From contig CAVSEV010000016.1 of the NCBI GenBank assembly GCA_963727015.1, positions 124,001-188,000 on the forward strand: DNA of 64,000 bases, written 5' to 3'. The position numbers and the translations under genes are program-made. The stretch's first letter is position 1. Every line of letters starts with the position of its first letter. The notes beneath the pieces are model-generated. The model had not been told where the DNA came from. It saw nothing but the letters and a program-made list of their open reading frames with translations, and made no database searches. Below, piece after piece: positions 9,623 through 18,245 of this stretch. The stretch comes from DATFVJ01 sp963727015 (lineage in GTDB: Bacteria > Actinomycetota > Actinomycetes > Streptosporangiales > Streptosporangiaceae).

Positions 9623-10807
9623 TCAGGTCAGATGCGATCCTGCTTGGTCCAGGAAGTGGGTGGCCCAGTCGAGGTCGTCGTGGCAGCGGTGCAGCCAGGC
9701 TTCGCCCCAGGAGAAGTTGCAGCTGGTCTCGGCCCGGAGGACCCGCCAGTAGGCTTGCTCGAGCAGCCGGTACATGTCGGGGTCGCGCACCGAGATGCCG
9801 GTGGCGTTGCGGCGGGCGGCGTGGATTGCCTGGCTGATCTCGTCGAGGCGGGTCAGGGCCTCCTGCTGGGCAGGCGAGCCGATCCATTGGGTAAAGCCGG
9901 CGCCGTCGTGCGGGCCGGTGTTCCACCCGCCCGGGCGCACGGTCACCTCGCCGCGGGCGCCATAGCGGTCGAGGTAGTCATCGATGAAGCAGGGGCGGAT
10001 GCCCTCGCTTCGGTCATCCCGTGCCCGCCGCAGCAGGTTCTCGTAAAAGTGCCAGAAGCCGGCTCCCGGCGAGGTGTTGCGGAACCAGCCGCCGTTCGCC
10101 CCATTGGTGCAGGTGGTCACGAGGGGCGCGAACTGGCAGCGGCTGGTCCGTTGGGACACCTCGTGAATGAACCAGCCAGGCTCCATCCCTGCCTCCTGGG
10201 CGTTGGAGAGCTCCCGGTCCCGCACCACGACGATGATTTCCTCGCCCCCGAACCGTGCGACGTGCGGGCGGTAGCGGAGTTCCTCCGAGCCCATGGGAGT
10301 GACCGCTTCGACGTGTTCGCTGTCGACGAGCACGTAGCGGTAGCCCTGGCGTTTGAGGGTCGGGATGAGCTCCATGCAAAAGCCCAGCTCCGGAGGCCAG
10401 AACCCGGGAAAGCTGGTTCGCGCAAAAAGGTGCTGACCAATCCCATGCCAGCGCTCGAGCTGCTCGTCCCAGTCGGCTTGGGGGGTGAGGGGGAGGACGG
10501 GATGGTAGTAGGCGGTGCCCAGGATGTGGATGATCCTGGTGTTCTGCAGGTACCACAGCAGCGATCCGCAGTCGACGATGCCATCGACCCGGCGCTGGAA
10601 GGGGGGACTGGCGAGGGTCTCGAGCAGGGTGCCAGAAAGCGCCAGGTGCACCCGGCCGACATCCTCGTAGGCCCACAGCGATCGGGGGATACGGTCCATG
10701 GCCCAGAGGATCTCGCTGGCCTCCCACTCGTGCCGCTCGAGCAGGTCCTCAAGGTTGGAGGCGGGCTGATGCAAGTTGAGGACCAGGGCGAAGGCCACGT
10801 CGGCCAT
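9623..10807 (-). CDS. Glycoside hydrolase family 57 protein
   Basis: 394 residues. The N-terminus FALVLNLHQPASNLEDLLERH is the first conserved GH57 motif (HQP). Further GH57 features: ILWAMDRIPRSLW, GIVDCGSLLWYLQ, GTAYYHPVLPL, the E-bearing motif FWPPELGFCMELIPTL (nucleophile Glu expected in PPELG), YRYVLVDSEHV, FIDDYLDRYG, and NFSWGEAWLH near the end. GH57 enzymes are alpha-amylases, 4-alpha-glucanotransferases or branching enzymes acting on alpha-glucans. The next gene upstream in the same direction is a glycogen synthase, so a role in trimming or remodelling glycogen-like polymer is likely. The gap to that gene is 146 bases. Exact specificity cannot be read from sequence. Confidence 0.85.
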   Translation of the reverse strand: MADVAFALVLNLHQPASNLEDLLERHEWEASEILWAMDRIPRSLWAYEDVGRVHLALSGTLLETLASPPFQRRVDGIVDCGSLLWYLQNTRIIHILGTAYYHPVLPLTPQADWDEQLERWHGIGQHLFARTSFPGFWPPELGFCMELIPTLKRQGYRYVLVDSEHVEAVTPMGSEELRYRPHVARFGGEEIIVVVRDRELSNAQEAGMEPGWFIHEVSQRTSRCQFAPLVTTCTNGANGGWFRNTSPGAGFWHFYENLLRRARDDRSEGIRPCFIDDYLDRYGARGEVTVRPGGWNTGPHDGAGFTQWIGSPAQQEALTRLDEISQAIHAARRNATGISVRDPDMYRLLEQAYWRVLRAETSCNFSWGEAWLHRCHDDLDWATHFLDQAGSHLT

Positions 10808-10953
10808 CGGGGGCTCCTTGGCGGTTACAGGTCATGAGTCACGATGTCGATGGTGCCAGGCCAGTTCGGCGGTGTAGCCGGCCAGCTGCCCTCGCCGCGT
10901 AGCGGTGGCAGCTCGTCTCGGCTCCGGCTCCTTTGCCTGACATGTGCGCGGGC

Positions 10954-12426
10954 CTATTCCTGGCGAATATGATCATAGATGTTCAGGTAGTGCTGAGCGG
11001 GCCCGGTCCAGGAGTGATCCTGCCGCATTCCGTTCATCATAAGCTGGCGGAAGTCGCCCGGGTAAGAGAACCAAAGCCCGATGGCCCGCAGCATTGCGGA
11101 CTCCAGCGCCGTGTTGTCGAGCTCGTGGAACACGTAACCGTTCCGGTCGTCAGGGTTACGTGCGGAGTAATCGCGATCGAATACCGTGTCCACCAGGCCG
11201 CCGACGGCCCGCACGATGGGGACGGTGCCGTACTTGAGGGCGATCATCTGGCTCAGGCCGCACGGCTCGAACAGGCTGGGCATCACCAGCATGTCGGCAC
11301 CGGCATAGATCAGATGGGCCAGGCCCTCGTCGAACCCAATTTCCAGGTGACAGTCAGGGTTGTCATTCAGGTGATGCTTCAGCTGCCAGAATTGAGCATT
11401 GACGGCCGGGTCGGGACAAGAACCCAGCAAGACGAATTGCGCACCCTGGGACAAGGCGTAAAATATGGCGTGACAGATGAGATTGACGCCTTTCTGGCGA
11501 TCGATGCGGCCGACGCAGGCGATGATGGGCTTGTACCCATCCCGCAACAGCAACCGGTCACGCAGAGCATCTTTGTTCGCATACTTTCGCGCTATCGTGC
11601 CGACCGTGTAATTCGACGGGATCAGGATATCTATCTCCGGGTTCCAGACATTGTAGTCGATGCCGTTGAGGACACCACCGAACTTCTCCCGGTGGACCTC
11701 GAGCGTGTGTCCCAGTCCCATCCCCTGATCGGCGTAGGTAGCCTCCCATGCATGTTGCGGTGAAACCGTGGTGACGAAGTTCGAGTAAACGATGCCGCCC
11801 TTCATCAGGTTGATTGCGCTGTGGTTGAAGTTGTCGCGGAGCCGATCGTAATCGAAGAAGTGCGCTGGGCGATTGAGACCCGTCGCCCACAGGATGTACT
11901 CACCGCAGATACCCTGGTGCGCGAAATTGTGGATGGTATAGCAAACACGCTGATTGGGCATGCCAATGTGCTGGTAGATCTCGTAGAGCAGCACCGGCAG
12001 GATCGCAGTCTGCCAGTCGTGACAGTGGATCACATCGGGCCGTTTGTTGGTCTTCCACATGAACTCCAGCGCCGCTTTCGACAAGAAGGCGAATCTGGTC
12101 ACATCGTCGGCTGAACCGTACAGGTGGCCCCGGTTGAAGAAATGGTCCGGTGAGTGCGGTTCGATGAAGAAGCACCGCCTGCCGTGAACGAACCCGAACC
12201 ATACCGTGCAGGGCACGACCCCGGTGTACCAAGGCACCCGCAGGTCATGATGGGTGATCGAGAGCCCGGAGATCTGGTCGTAGCGCATGCAATCGTATTT
12301 CGGCATGATTATCTCGACGGCGTGGCCCCGCAGCTCCAGCTCCCGGCTCAGCCCGAAGACGACTTCTCCCAGCCCGCCCGCCTGCGCCACCGGCGCACAT
12401 TCCGTCGCAACCATGACCACGAACAC
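10954..12426 (-). CDS. glgA: Glycogen/starch synthase (GT5), cyanobacterial type
   Basis: 490 residues, normal GT5 length, from a GTG at 12426 (an ATG four codons on is an alternative). It transfers glucose from an NDP-glucose donor to the growing alpha-1,4-glucan. Features: N-terminal APVAQAGGLGEVVFGLSREL, IHCHDWQTAILPVLL, CYTIHNFAHQGICGEY, MKGGIVYSNFVTTVSP, FGGVLNGIDYNVWNP, ACVGRIDRQKGVNLI, FVLLGSCPDPAVN, and the donor-site block MPSLFEPCGLSQMIALKYGT. Phrases such as LPKYDCMRYDQI and GYVFHELDN match, from memory, the second (GlgA2) type of cyanobacteria rather than actinobacterial GlgA. The canonical Lys of K-X-G-G-L is Gln here. Codon use is less GC-biased than neighbours, consistent with transfer. 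Confidence 0.88.
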   Translation of the reverse strand: MFVVMVATECAPVAQAGGLGEVVFGLSRELELRGHAVEIIMPKYDCMRYDQISGLSITHHDLRVPWYTGVVPCTVWFGFVHGRRCFFIEPHSPDHFFNRGHLYGSADDVTRFAFLSKAALEFMWKTNKRPDVIHCHDWQTAILPVLLYEIYQHIGMPNQRVCYTIHNFAHQGICGEYILWATGLNRPAHFFDYDRLRDNFNHSAINLMKGGIVYSNFVTTVSPQHAWEATYADQGMGLGHTLEVHREKFGGVLNGIDYNVWNPEIDILIPSNYTVGTIARKYANKDALRDRLLLRDGYKPIIACVGRIDRQKGVNLICHAIFYALSQGAQFVLLGSCPDPAVNAQFWQLKHHLNDNPDCHLEIGFDEGLAHLIYAGADMLVMPSLFEPCGLSQMIALKYGTVPIVRAVGGLVDTVFDRDYSARNPDDRNGYVFHELDNTALESAMLRAIGLWFSYPGDFRQLMMNGMRQDHSWTGPAQHYLNIYDHIRQE

Positions 12427-12510
12427 GGCTGTCTCACCGTTCCTGTCGCATCTCGTGCCGTTGTAAGCCGGCCGGTGCCGAGACCGGCGGGATCACAGCG
12501 AACTGATCAG

Positions 12511-12555
12511 TGGGAGGGGTGTGTATGGGAGGGGTGTGTATGGGAGGGGTGTGCG
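12511..12555. repeat. Tandem repeat, 15 bp x 3
   Basis: The unit TGGGAGGGGTGTGTA occurs twice exactly and a third time with a changed end. It lies about 85 bases upstream of glgA, in the divergent promoter region. Confidence 0.85.
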
Positions 12556-12594
12556 GGGGACAAGAGGGCCTCCTGGCCGAGGGATGTCGCCAGT

Positions 12595-12641
12595 CCGCCG
12601 GGCGGTGGCGGCGCGCGGTGCGCGCCGCCACCGCCCGGCGG
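12595..12641. repeat. Perfect 22-bp inverted repeat with 3-nt loop
   Basis: The left arm 12595-12616 is the exact reverse complement of the right arm 12620-12641, separated by GGT; one more T-A pair extends the stem. The arms are nearly pure G/C. It is not followed by a T run on either strand, and it sits between two divergent genes where a terminator is not expected. Confidence 0.9.
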
Positions 12642-12788
12642 AGAGGCCGACCACATCAGACCCCAGAAGAGGACAACGCCGTCAATAGGTACCACGAGTC
12701 CAAAGGTAAACACTCATCCCTGTGCGTCCAACCAACCGGGGGTCGCATGGCGGTGTGACCTGCAGGCCTGAGGCGGCGGTGCCGTAGG

Positions 12789-14826
12789 GTGGCAGGCATG
12801 CGGCCGGCCGGGCAGGCGGTGTGGCGGTTTCTGGTCGGGTCCCCGCTGCGGGCGCGGGATGTGTCCAGGGAGCAGATCACCCGCGGCGAGGGACTGTCCG
12901 CGCTGTCGCTGGATGCCCTCACGTCGGTCGCTTACGGGCCGGAAGCGATCATTGTTGTCCTGGCGGTAGCCGGGGCCGGGGCGCTGCACCTGGTCTTGCC
13001 TATCACGATCGCGATCGTGGCGCTGCTGGCCATCTTGGTGTTCTCCTACCGCCAGGTGATTGACGCTTACCCGGGCGGTGGGGGGGCGTATGCGGTATCG
13101 CGGGCCAACCTCGGGCGGCGGGGCAGCCTGCTCGCCGGCGCCGCGCTGGTGGTCGACTACACGCTGACCGTCGCGGTCTCGATCGCCGCCGGGGTAGCGA
13201 CGCTGACCTCGGCCTTTCCCCGCCTGCACGCGGAGACGGTGCCGATCTGCCTGGGCATCCTCGCCGTGGTCTCAGGCCGCCCGCATCACGCTGCTCAACC
13301 TGCGCGGCCTGGCTGATGCCGCCCGCGCGTTCCTGCTGCCCACGATGCTGTTCATCGTCGGGCTGCTGGTCATCATCGCCATCGGCCTGATCCACCCGCT
13401 GGCGCTGCACACCCCCGAGCCCGGCCGCTCGCTGCTGCCTGCGCACGCGCTGGAGACGGTAAAACGTGCTGCTGCTGAAGGCATTTCGGCCGGGTGCAGC
13501 GCGCTGACCGGGGTGGAAGCGATCGCTAACGGGGTACCGCTGTTCAAGCAGCCCCGCGTTGCCCGGGCGAAGCAGACCGAACTCATCCTCGGGGGGATCC
13601 TGGGCGCGATGCTGCTGGGCCTGGCCGTGCTCGCCGACCGCTGGCAGATCGGGCCCCGCTCCGGCCAGACAGTGCTGAGCCAGATCATGGCCACCGCCAT
13701 CGGACGGCACTGGGCCTACTACGTGATGTCGCTGACCATCACGCTGGTCCTCACGCTGGCCGCCAACACATCATTCGGCGCCATGCCGCTGCTGGCCAGC
13801 CTGCTCGCCAGGGACAACTACCTGCCGCACCGGTTCGCCCTGCGCGACGACCGGCAAGTGTTCGCCGCCGGCATCTGGACGCTGGCCATCATGTCCGCCG
13901 CCCTGCTTATCGCCGTGACCGGCAACACGCTCAGGCTGATCCCGCTGTTCGCCATCGGGGTGTTCACCGGTTTCACCCTCGCCCAGGCCGGAATGGTCGT
14001 GTACTGGTGGCGCAGCCGGCCGCGTGGCTGGCAGCAGCGCGCTGCCAGCAACGGCATCGGCGCCGCCGCCACCGCCATCGCCACATTGGTCTTCCTGGTC
14101 ACCAAGCTCACCGAGGGAGCCTGGGTGGTCGTGCTGGCGGTAGCCGCACTCATCGTTCTTTTCAGCCGGATCCATCGCTACTACCTGCGGGCCGGGCACG
14201 CCCTCGGCCTCGGCACGATCCCGGGCCTGCCGCAGGGCAGGCCCGTCATCGTCGTCGTGCCGGTAACCGAGGTATCCCTGCTGACCCAGCACGCCATCTC
14301 GGAAGCGCTCTCGATCAGCCGGCAGGTGATCGCCGTGACCGTAGTGGCGGCCGACCCTGACCAGAGCACCGGGGACACCCGCAAACTGAGCCGCCAGTGG
14401 GCCCGCTGGAATCCCGGGGTACCCCTGCGGATACTGGACACCCAATACGCCTCGATCGCTGGCCCCGTCGTGGCGTTCATCGACGAGCTCCGCCAGCACC
14501 GTCACGAGCAGATCCTTGTACTTGTCCCCGTCGTGCGCCCCGACCGGCTGCGCTACCGCCTCCTGCACAACCACCTCGACGTCGTCCTCACCACGGCGCT
14601 GCGGACCCGCACCGACATCGTCGTGGCCCGCGTCGTAATGCAGCTGCGGCGCCGAGACGACGAAGCCGGCCCGGCCGTGTCAACCCGAACTGGCCGGCGC
14701 AGTGACCTGTCCGCAGTCCCCAGCCGGCGCGGCACGCGGCAGCCGTTAAGGGCGGGCCGGATCGTTTCCGCCGAGATCGAGCGGGCCCTGGGGACTATAG
14801 TCCCCTTCCGGCAAGTGCCGGCCTGA
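12789..14826 (+). pseudogene. APC-family amino-acid/cation permease with frameshift
   Basis: The first frame (12789-about 13275) gives GEGLSALSLDALTSVAYGPE, IVVLAVAGAGALHLVLPI, VIDAYPGGGGAYAVSR, ALVVDYTLTVAVSIAAG. It closes at 13316 in an aberrant tail. The expected continuation ARITLLNLRGLADAARAFLLP is in the next frame, which stays open to 14826 and carries FSAGCSALTGVEA-like AGCSALTGVEAIANGVPLF, many TM helices and a soluble C-terminal domain (VIVVVPVTEVSLL, ALSISRQVIAVTVVAAD, EQILVLVPVVRPDRL). A second, compensated shift seems to scramble residues TVKRAAAEGI near 13457-13490, where another frame reads VLLLKAF. Together this is one permease of about 675 residues, of the DUF-tailed KUP/APC-like type common in actinobacteria. 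One base change would restore it. Confidence 0.75.
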
Positions 14827-15001
14827 CGGGCACCGGATGCACTGGTTGTGTGGTGCCCGGCCACGTACGGTGGCGAATATACGCGGACATACGCGGACGC
14901 ACCGGTGCACTTGATTAGGTCCAACCTTGCGGCATGCTCAGCAGCCGTCCAACAGCCGAGCAGCCCTTAAGGCGCCGACCGAGGAAGAGAGCTGAGCCAC
15001 G

Positions 15002-16303
15002 ATGACAGAATCAAGCAAGGGCATGCTTCAGATCACCGACTCCAGGACCGGCCGGAGCTACGAGGTTCCGATCAGCGATGGTGCCATTCGCGCCACCGAC
15101 CTGCATCAGATCAAGGTCAATGACGACGACTACGGGCTGCTGTCCTACGATCCGGCGTTCGTGAACACCGCCAACTGCCGCAGCGCCGTCACCTTCATCG
15201 ACGGTGAGAAGGGGATCTTGCGTTATCGCGGTTATCCGATCGAGGAACTCGCCGAGCACTGCTCGTTCTTACAAGTCGCGTACCTGCTGCTGCACGGCGA
15301 ACTGCCGAGCGCGACCGACGCGCAGGCATGGGCCGAGGAGATCACCCACCACACGTTCGTGCACGAGAACGTCAAGCAGTTCATCGACGGTTTCCACCAT
15401 GATGCACACCCCATGGGCATGCTGGTGAGTACCGTGGCCGGACTGTCCACGTTCTACCCGGAAGCGAAAGCGATCTTCGACGAGGAAAGGCGCCGCAAGC
15501 AGATCGTGCGGCTGATCGCGAAGATGCCCACAATGGCGGCGTTCGCCCACCGGCATGCGGTCGGCCTGCCCTACGCCTACCCGGACAATGAACTGTCGTA
15601 CGCGGGCAACTTCCTCAGCATGATGTGGAAGACCACGGAGCGGAGCTATCACCCGGATCCGGCGCTCGAGCGCGCCGTGGACACGCTGTTCATCCTGCAC
15701 GCTGATCACGAGCAGAACTGCTCGACCACCACCATGCGGACGGTCGGCAGCGCGCACTCCGACCCCTACTCGTCGGCCGCCGCGGCGGCCGCGGCGCTGT
15801 ACGGCCCACTGCACGGCGGTGCCAACGAGCAGGTACTGAAGATGCTCACCGAGATCGGTTCTGTCGACAACATTCCCGCCTACATCGAGCGGGTGAAGAG
15901 CGGCGAGCTCAGGCTGATGGGATTCGGCCACCGCGTGTACAAGAACTTCGACCCGCGCGCCACCATCATCAAGGACATCGCCGACCAGGTGTTCAAGGCC
16001 ACTGGCCGGAACCGCCTGCTCGATATCGCGCTCGAGCTCGAGAAGATCGCGCTGGCGGATGAGTACTTCGTCAGCCACCGGCTCTACCCGAATGTCGACT
16101 TCTACTCGGGCATCATTTACCAGGCGATGGGCTTCCCCGTCGAGATGTTCCCGGTACTATTCGCAATCGGCCGCACGCCCGGCTGGCTGGCCCAGTGGGA
16201 GGAAGGGATCCTCGACCCGGAGCAGCGGATCGCACGGCCCCGCCAGATCTATGCGGGTCCAGAACTGCGCCACGTCGGACCGGCCGCCACGCGTGAGCCT
16301 TAG
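15002..16303 (+). CDS. gltA: Citrate synthase
   Basis: 433 residues, the length of type II (hexameric-like) citrate synthases. It condenses acetyl-CoA and oxaloacetate at the entry to the TCA cycle. N-terminal lead, then GEKGILRYRGYPIEELAEHC, HHDAHPMGMLVSTVAGLS, PYAYPDNELSYAGNFLSMMW, then the active site: LYGPLHGGANEQVLKMLTEI (His), GFGHRVYKNFDPRATIIK (His) and PNVDFYSGIIYQAMGFP (Asp). All three catalytic residues are present and the gene is intact. A GAGGAAGAGAG ribosome site precedes the ATG. It lies upstream of, and in the same direction as, the kor-hdr operon, separated by 393 bases of repeats, so it may be separately transcribed. Confidence 0.97.
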   Translation: MTESSKGMLQITDSRTGRSYEVPISDGAIRATDLHQIKVNDDDYGLLSYDPAFVNTANCRSAVTFIDGEKGILRYRGYPIEELAEHCSFLQVAYLLLHGELPSATDAQAWAEEITHHTFVHENVKQFIDGFHHDAHPMGMLVSTVAGLSTFYPEAKAIFDEERRRKQIVRLIAKMPTMAAFAHRHAVGLPYAYPDNELSYAGNFLSMMWKTTERSYHPDPALERAVDTLFILHADHEQNCSTTTMRTVGSAHSDPYSSAAAAAAALYGPLHGGANEQVLKMLTEIGSVDNIPAYIERVKSGELRLMGFGHRVYKNFDPRATIIKDIADQVFKATGRNRLLDIALELEKIALADEYFVSHRLYPNVDFYSGIIYQAMGFPVEMFPVLFAIGRTPGWLAQWEEGILDPEQRIARPRQIYAGPELRHVGPAATREP

Positions 16304-16319
16304 ATCAGGTACTGCTGGC

Positions 16320-16376
16320 CTTTAGGCAGTGCTGCCTTTTAGGCAGTGCTGCCTTTTAGGCAGTGCTGCCTTTTAG
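16320..16376. repeat. Tandem repeat array A, 17 bp x about 3.3
   Basis: The unit TTTTAGGCAGTGCTGCC recurs every 17 bases. Each copy contains GGCAG-TG-CTGCC followed by TTTT, a small inverted repeat plus T run, so the array looks like stacked weak terminators just after the citrate synthase stop. Confidence 0.85.
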
Positions 16377-16394
16377 GCCGCTGCTAGGCGTGCT

Positions 16395-16468
16395 CTTCAG
16401 GCAGTGCTGGCTTTTCAGGCAGTGCTGGCTTTTCAGGCAGTGCTGGCTTTTCAGGCAGTGCTGGCTTC
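16395..16468. repeat. Tandem repeat array B, 18 bp x 4
   Basis: The unit TTTTCAGGCAGTGCTGGC recurs four times with 18-base period. It is clearly related to array A (shared AGGCAGTGCTG core), but the change CTGCC to CTGGC removes the small inverted repeat. Confidence 0.85.
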
Positions 16469-16696
16469 CTGCGGGCGGCCGATTCCGCGCGCTCGGCTGT
16501 TCGTCGCTCCAGGGAGGCCAAAGTGTGCTGTGACTCTCCAGGTGCGAGGGTGGCGCAGCGGCCGTGTCATCTCGTTCCCAGTGGTGACAATAACGAGGCC
16601 GTAGGTCCGCCCGGGCGGCGACCTATGGCTCTGTAACTATCCCAGCACGGCCTGCGACGCTTCGCCCAAAGCGGCAATCCCGCCCAGGAGGCAACT

Positions 16697-17062
16697 GTGA
16701 CGTACGACTCCAGGGGCATCGCGAAGGCCCTCAAGTTAAGGCGACGCACTCCGATCTTGGTGGCGCCTTCGCCGGTCCGGGGCGACGTCCATATCGAACT
16801 CCAGCGCTGTAAAGGCTGCCAGCTCTGCATTGAATGCTGCCCGACCCACGTGCTTGAACTCTCGGAGAGCTTCAACAGCGCTGGCTACCACCATCCAGTG
16901 GTGGTGGCCGACGAGTGTGTCTGCTGCCAGGGCTGCTACAAAATCTGCCCGGACTTCGCCATCTTCGCGATCCTCCGCGAGGCCGCCACTCCGGAGGCGG
17001 CGAGCGGAAGCGTAACCGTGACAGTGGTGCAACAGGACGTGAGGGCGGAGGTGCGGCCGTGA
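16697..17062 (+). CDS. korD: 2-oxoacid:ferredoxin oxidoreductase delta subunit (2x[4Fe-4S] ferredoxin)
   Basis: 121 residues from a GTG with AGGAGGCAACT directly upstream. Two CxxCxxCxxxCP-type clusters are visible: CKGCQLCIECCPTHVLEL and CVCCQGCYKICPDFAIF. This is the small ferredoxin subunit of four-subunit KorABCD/VorABCD enzymes, which passes electrons from the TPP site of KorB to external ferredoxin. It opens the nine-gene operon; its stop overlaps the korA start (GTGA). Its position before korA matches known kor orders. The residues after the second cluster (about 90-121) are not conserved in anything I recognise. Confidence 0.88.
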   Translation: MTYDSRGIAKALKLRRRTPILVAPSPVRGDVHIELQRCKGCQLCIECCPTHVLELSESFNSAGYHHPVVVADECVCCQGCYKICPDFAIFAILREAATPEAASGSVTVTVVQQDVRAEVRP

Positions 17063-18243
17063 CCGCCACGCTCAGCGGGACGCACTTCATGCTCGGCGAC
17101 AACGCGATCGCCGAGGGAGCTATCGCGGCCGGCTGCCGCTTCTTCGGCGGCTACCCGATCACTCCCTCGACCGAGGTCGCCGAACGGATGGCCCTCCGGC
17201 TGCCCCAGATCGGCGGCACCTACGTCCAGATGGAGGACGAGATCGCCTCTATGGCGGTGATCCTGGGCGCGTCCTGGACCGGCCAGAAGCCCATGACCGC
17301 CACTTCCGGCCCCGGCTTCTCGCTGATGATGGAGAACCTGGGCCTGGGAATCATGACCGAGACGCCCTGCGTCGTCTGCAACGTGCAGCGGGGCGGTCCG
17401 TCGACAGGGCTTCCGACCTTGGTCGCACAGAGTGACATGCAGCAGGCCAGGTGGGGGTCGCACGGGCACTACGAGATCATCGCGGTCGTTCCCTGGTCCG
17501 TACAGGAGTGCTTCGACCTCACCATCCGGGCCTTCAACCTGGCCGAGCGGTACCGGACGCCGGTGCTGGTGATGGCGGACGCCGAGGTCGGCCACGTGAC
17601 CGAGAAGCTGGTCATCCCGCCAGAAGACCAAATCGAAATCTGGAGCCGCAAGCGTCCGAGCGGGCCTGCCGCCGAGTACCGGACCTTCGCGCCCGATGAC
17701 GACCTGATCCCGCCGATGGCGCTGGCGGGCGAGGGCTACCACGTGTTCATGGAGAGCCTCACGCACACCGAGCGCGGCTATCCCGACGCCACCGTCCCTA
17801 CCCAGCAGGTGCTGGTGACGCGACTCAACGAGAAGATCCGCCGCCACCGGTTCGAGATCTACGACGTGGAGGAGCGGTGGGTGGAAGGCGCCGAGGTGGT
17901 GGTGCTCTGCTATGGCATCTCGGCGCGGATCGCGGCCCATGCCGTCGCACTGGCACGCGAGCGCGGGCTCAAGGTGGGCATGTTCCGGCTCCGCACAGCT
18001 TGGCCGTTCCCCGAGGAGCGGGTACGGGAGCTCTCGGCGGCGATCCGCGGCTTCGTGGTGCCCGAGATCAACCTCGGCCAGATGTCGCGAGAGGTGGAGC
18101 GCTGCGCGCTCGACGCGTGCGCCGTGGCCACCATCCCGCACGCCGGCGGAGACATTCACGAGCCCGAGCAGATCCTGGAGGCGATCATCCGCACCGCGGA
18201 GGGCCGCTCGCCGAGCCGGGCCACACAGGTGGGAGCGCGGTAG
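17059..18243 (+). CDS. korA: 2-oxoacid:ferredoxin oxidoreductase alpha subunit, 2-oxoglutarate type
   Basis: 394 residues from the GTG at 17059, which overlaps the korD stop. The frame is open farther upstream, but the family begins at LSGTHFMLGDNAIAEGAIAA. Conserved pieces: FFGGYPITPSTEVAERMA, QMEDEIASMAVILGASWTG, TATSGPGFSLMMENLG, VVCNVQRGGPSTGLPT, then domain II with VTRLNEKIRRHR, VVLCYGISARIAAHA and GMFRLRTAWPFPEERV. The YPITPSTE and SGPGFSLM motifs match KorA of 2-oxoglutarate synthase rather than pyruvate synthase, though specificity is not proven by sequence. With KorB, KorC and KorD it oxidatively decarboxylates a 2-oxoacid to acyl-CoA and reduces ferredoxin. Confidence 0.92.
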   Translation: MTATLSGTHFMLGDNAIAEGAIAAGCRFFGGYPITPSTEVAERMALRLPQIGGTYVQMEDEIASMAVILGASWTGQKPMTATSGPGFSLMMENLGLGIMTETPCVVCNVQRGGPSTGLPTLVAQSDMQQARWGSHGHYEIIAVVPWSVQECFDLTIRAFNLAERYRTPVLVMADAEVGHVTEKLVIPPEDQIEIWSRKRPSGPAAEYRTFAPDDDLIPPMALAGEGYHVFMESLTHTERGYPDATVPTQQVLVTRLNEKIRRHRFEIYDVEERWVEGAEVVVLCYGISARIAAHAVALARERGLKVGMFRLRTAWPFPEERVRELSAAIRGFVVPEINLGQMSREVERCALDACAVATIPHAGGDIHEPEQILEAIIRTAEGRSPSRATQVGAR

Positions 18244-18245
18244 TC

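Larger units (their letters stand above)
12427..12788. promoter_or_regulatory. Divergent intergenic region between glgA and the APC permease
   Basis: Both flanking genes start here. The region holds three tandem copies of a 15-bp unit (12511-12555) and a 47-base hairpin (12595-12641), listed separately. No standard promoter hexamers were recognised. Confidence 0.5.
16304..16696. other. Repeat-filled spacer between citrate synthase and the kor operon
   Basis: The first 165 bases are two related tandem arrays (listed separately). The remainder up to the korD ribosome site (AGGAGG at about 16686) should hold a promoter for the operon, but I see no clear hexamers. A frame of 66 codons through the second array (VLAFQA repeats) has no family and I do not call it. 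Confidence 0.5.

Noticed and set aside
9578..10837. Rightward frame of 419 codons opposite GH57
   Set aside because: Pure shadow of the GH57 gene, no recognisable motif.
16320..16468. Possible CRISPR array
   Set aside because: The units are contiguous tandem repeats without unique spacers.
16395..16604. Rightward 66-codon frame with VLAFQA repeats
   Set aside because: Made by the 18-bp repeat array B and lacks a ribosome site or family.
16936..18159. Long leftward frame of 407 codons opposite korA
   Set aside because: It mirrors the codon pattern of korA and has no family features; such antisense frames are common in GC-rich DNA.
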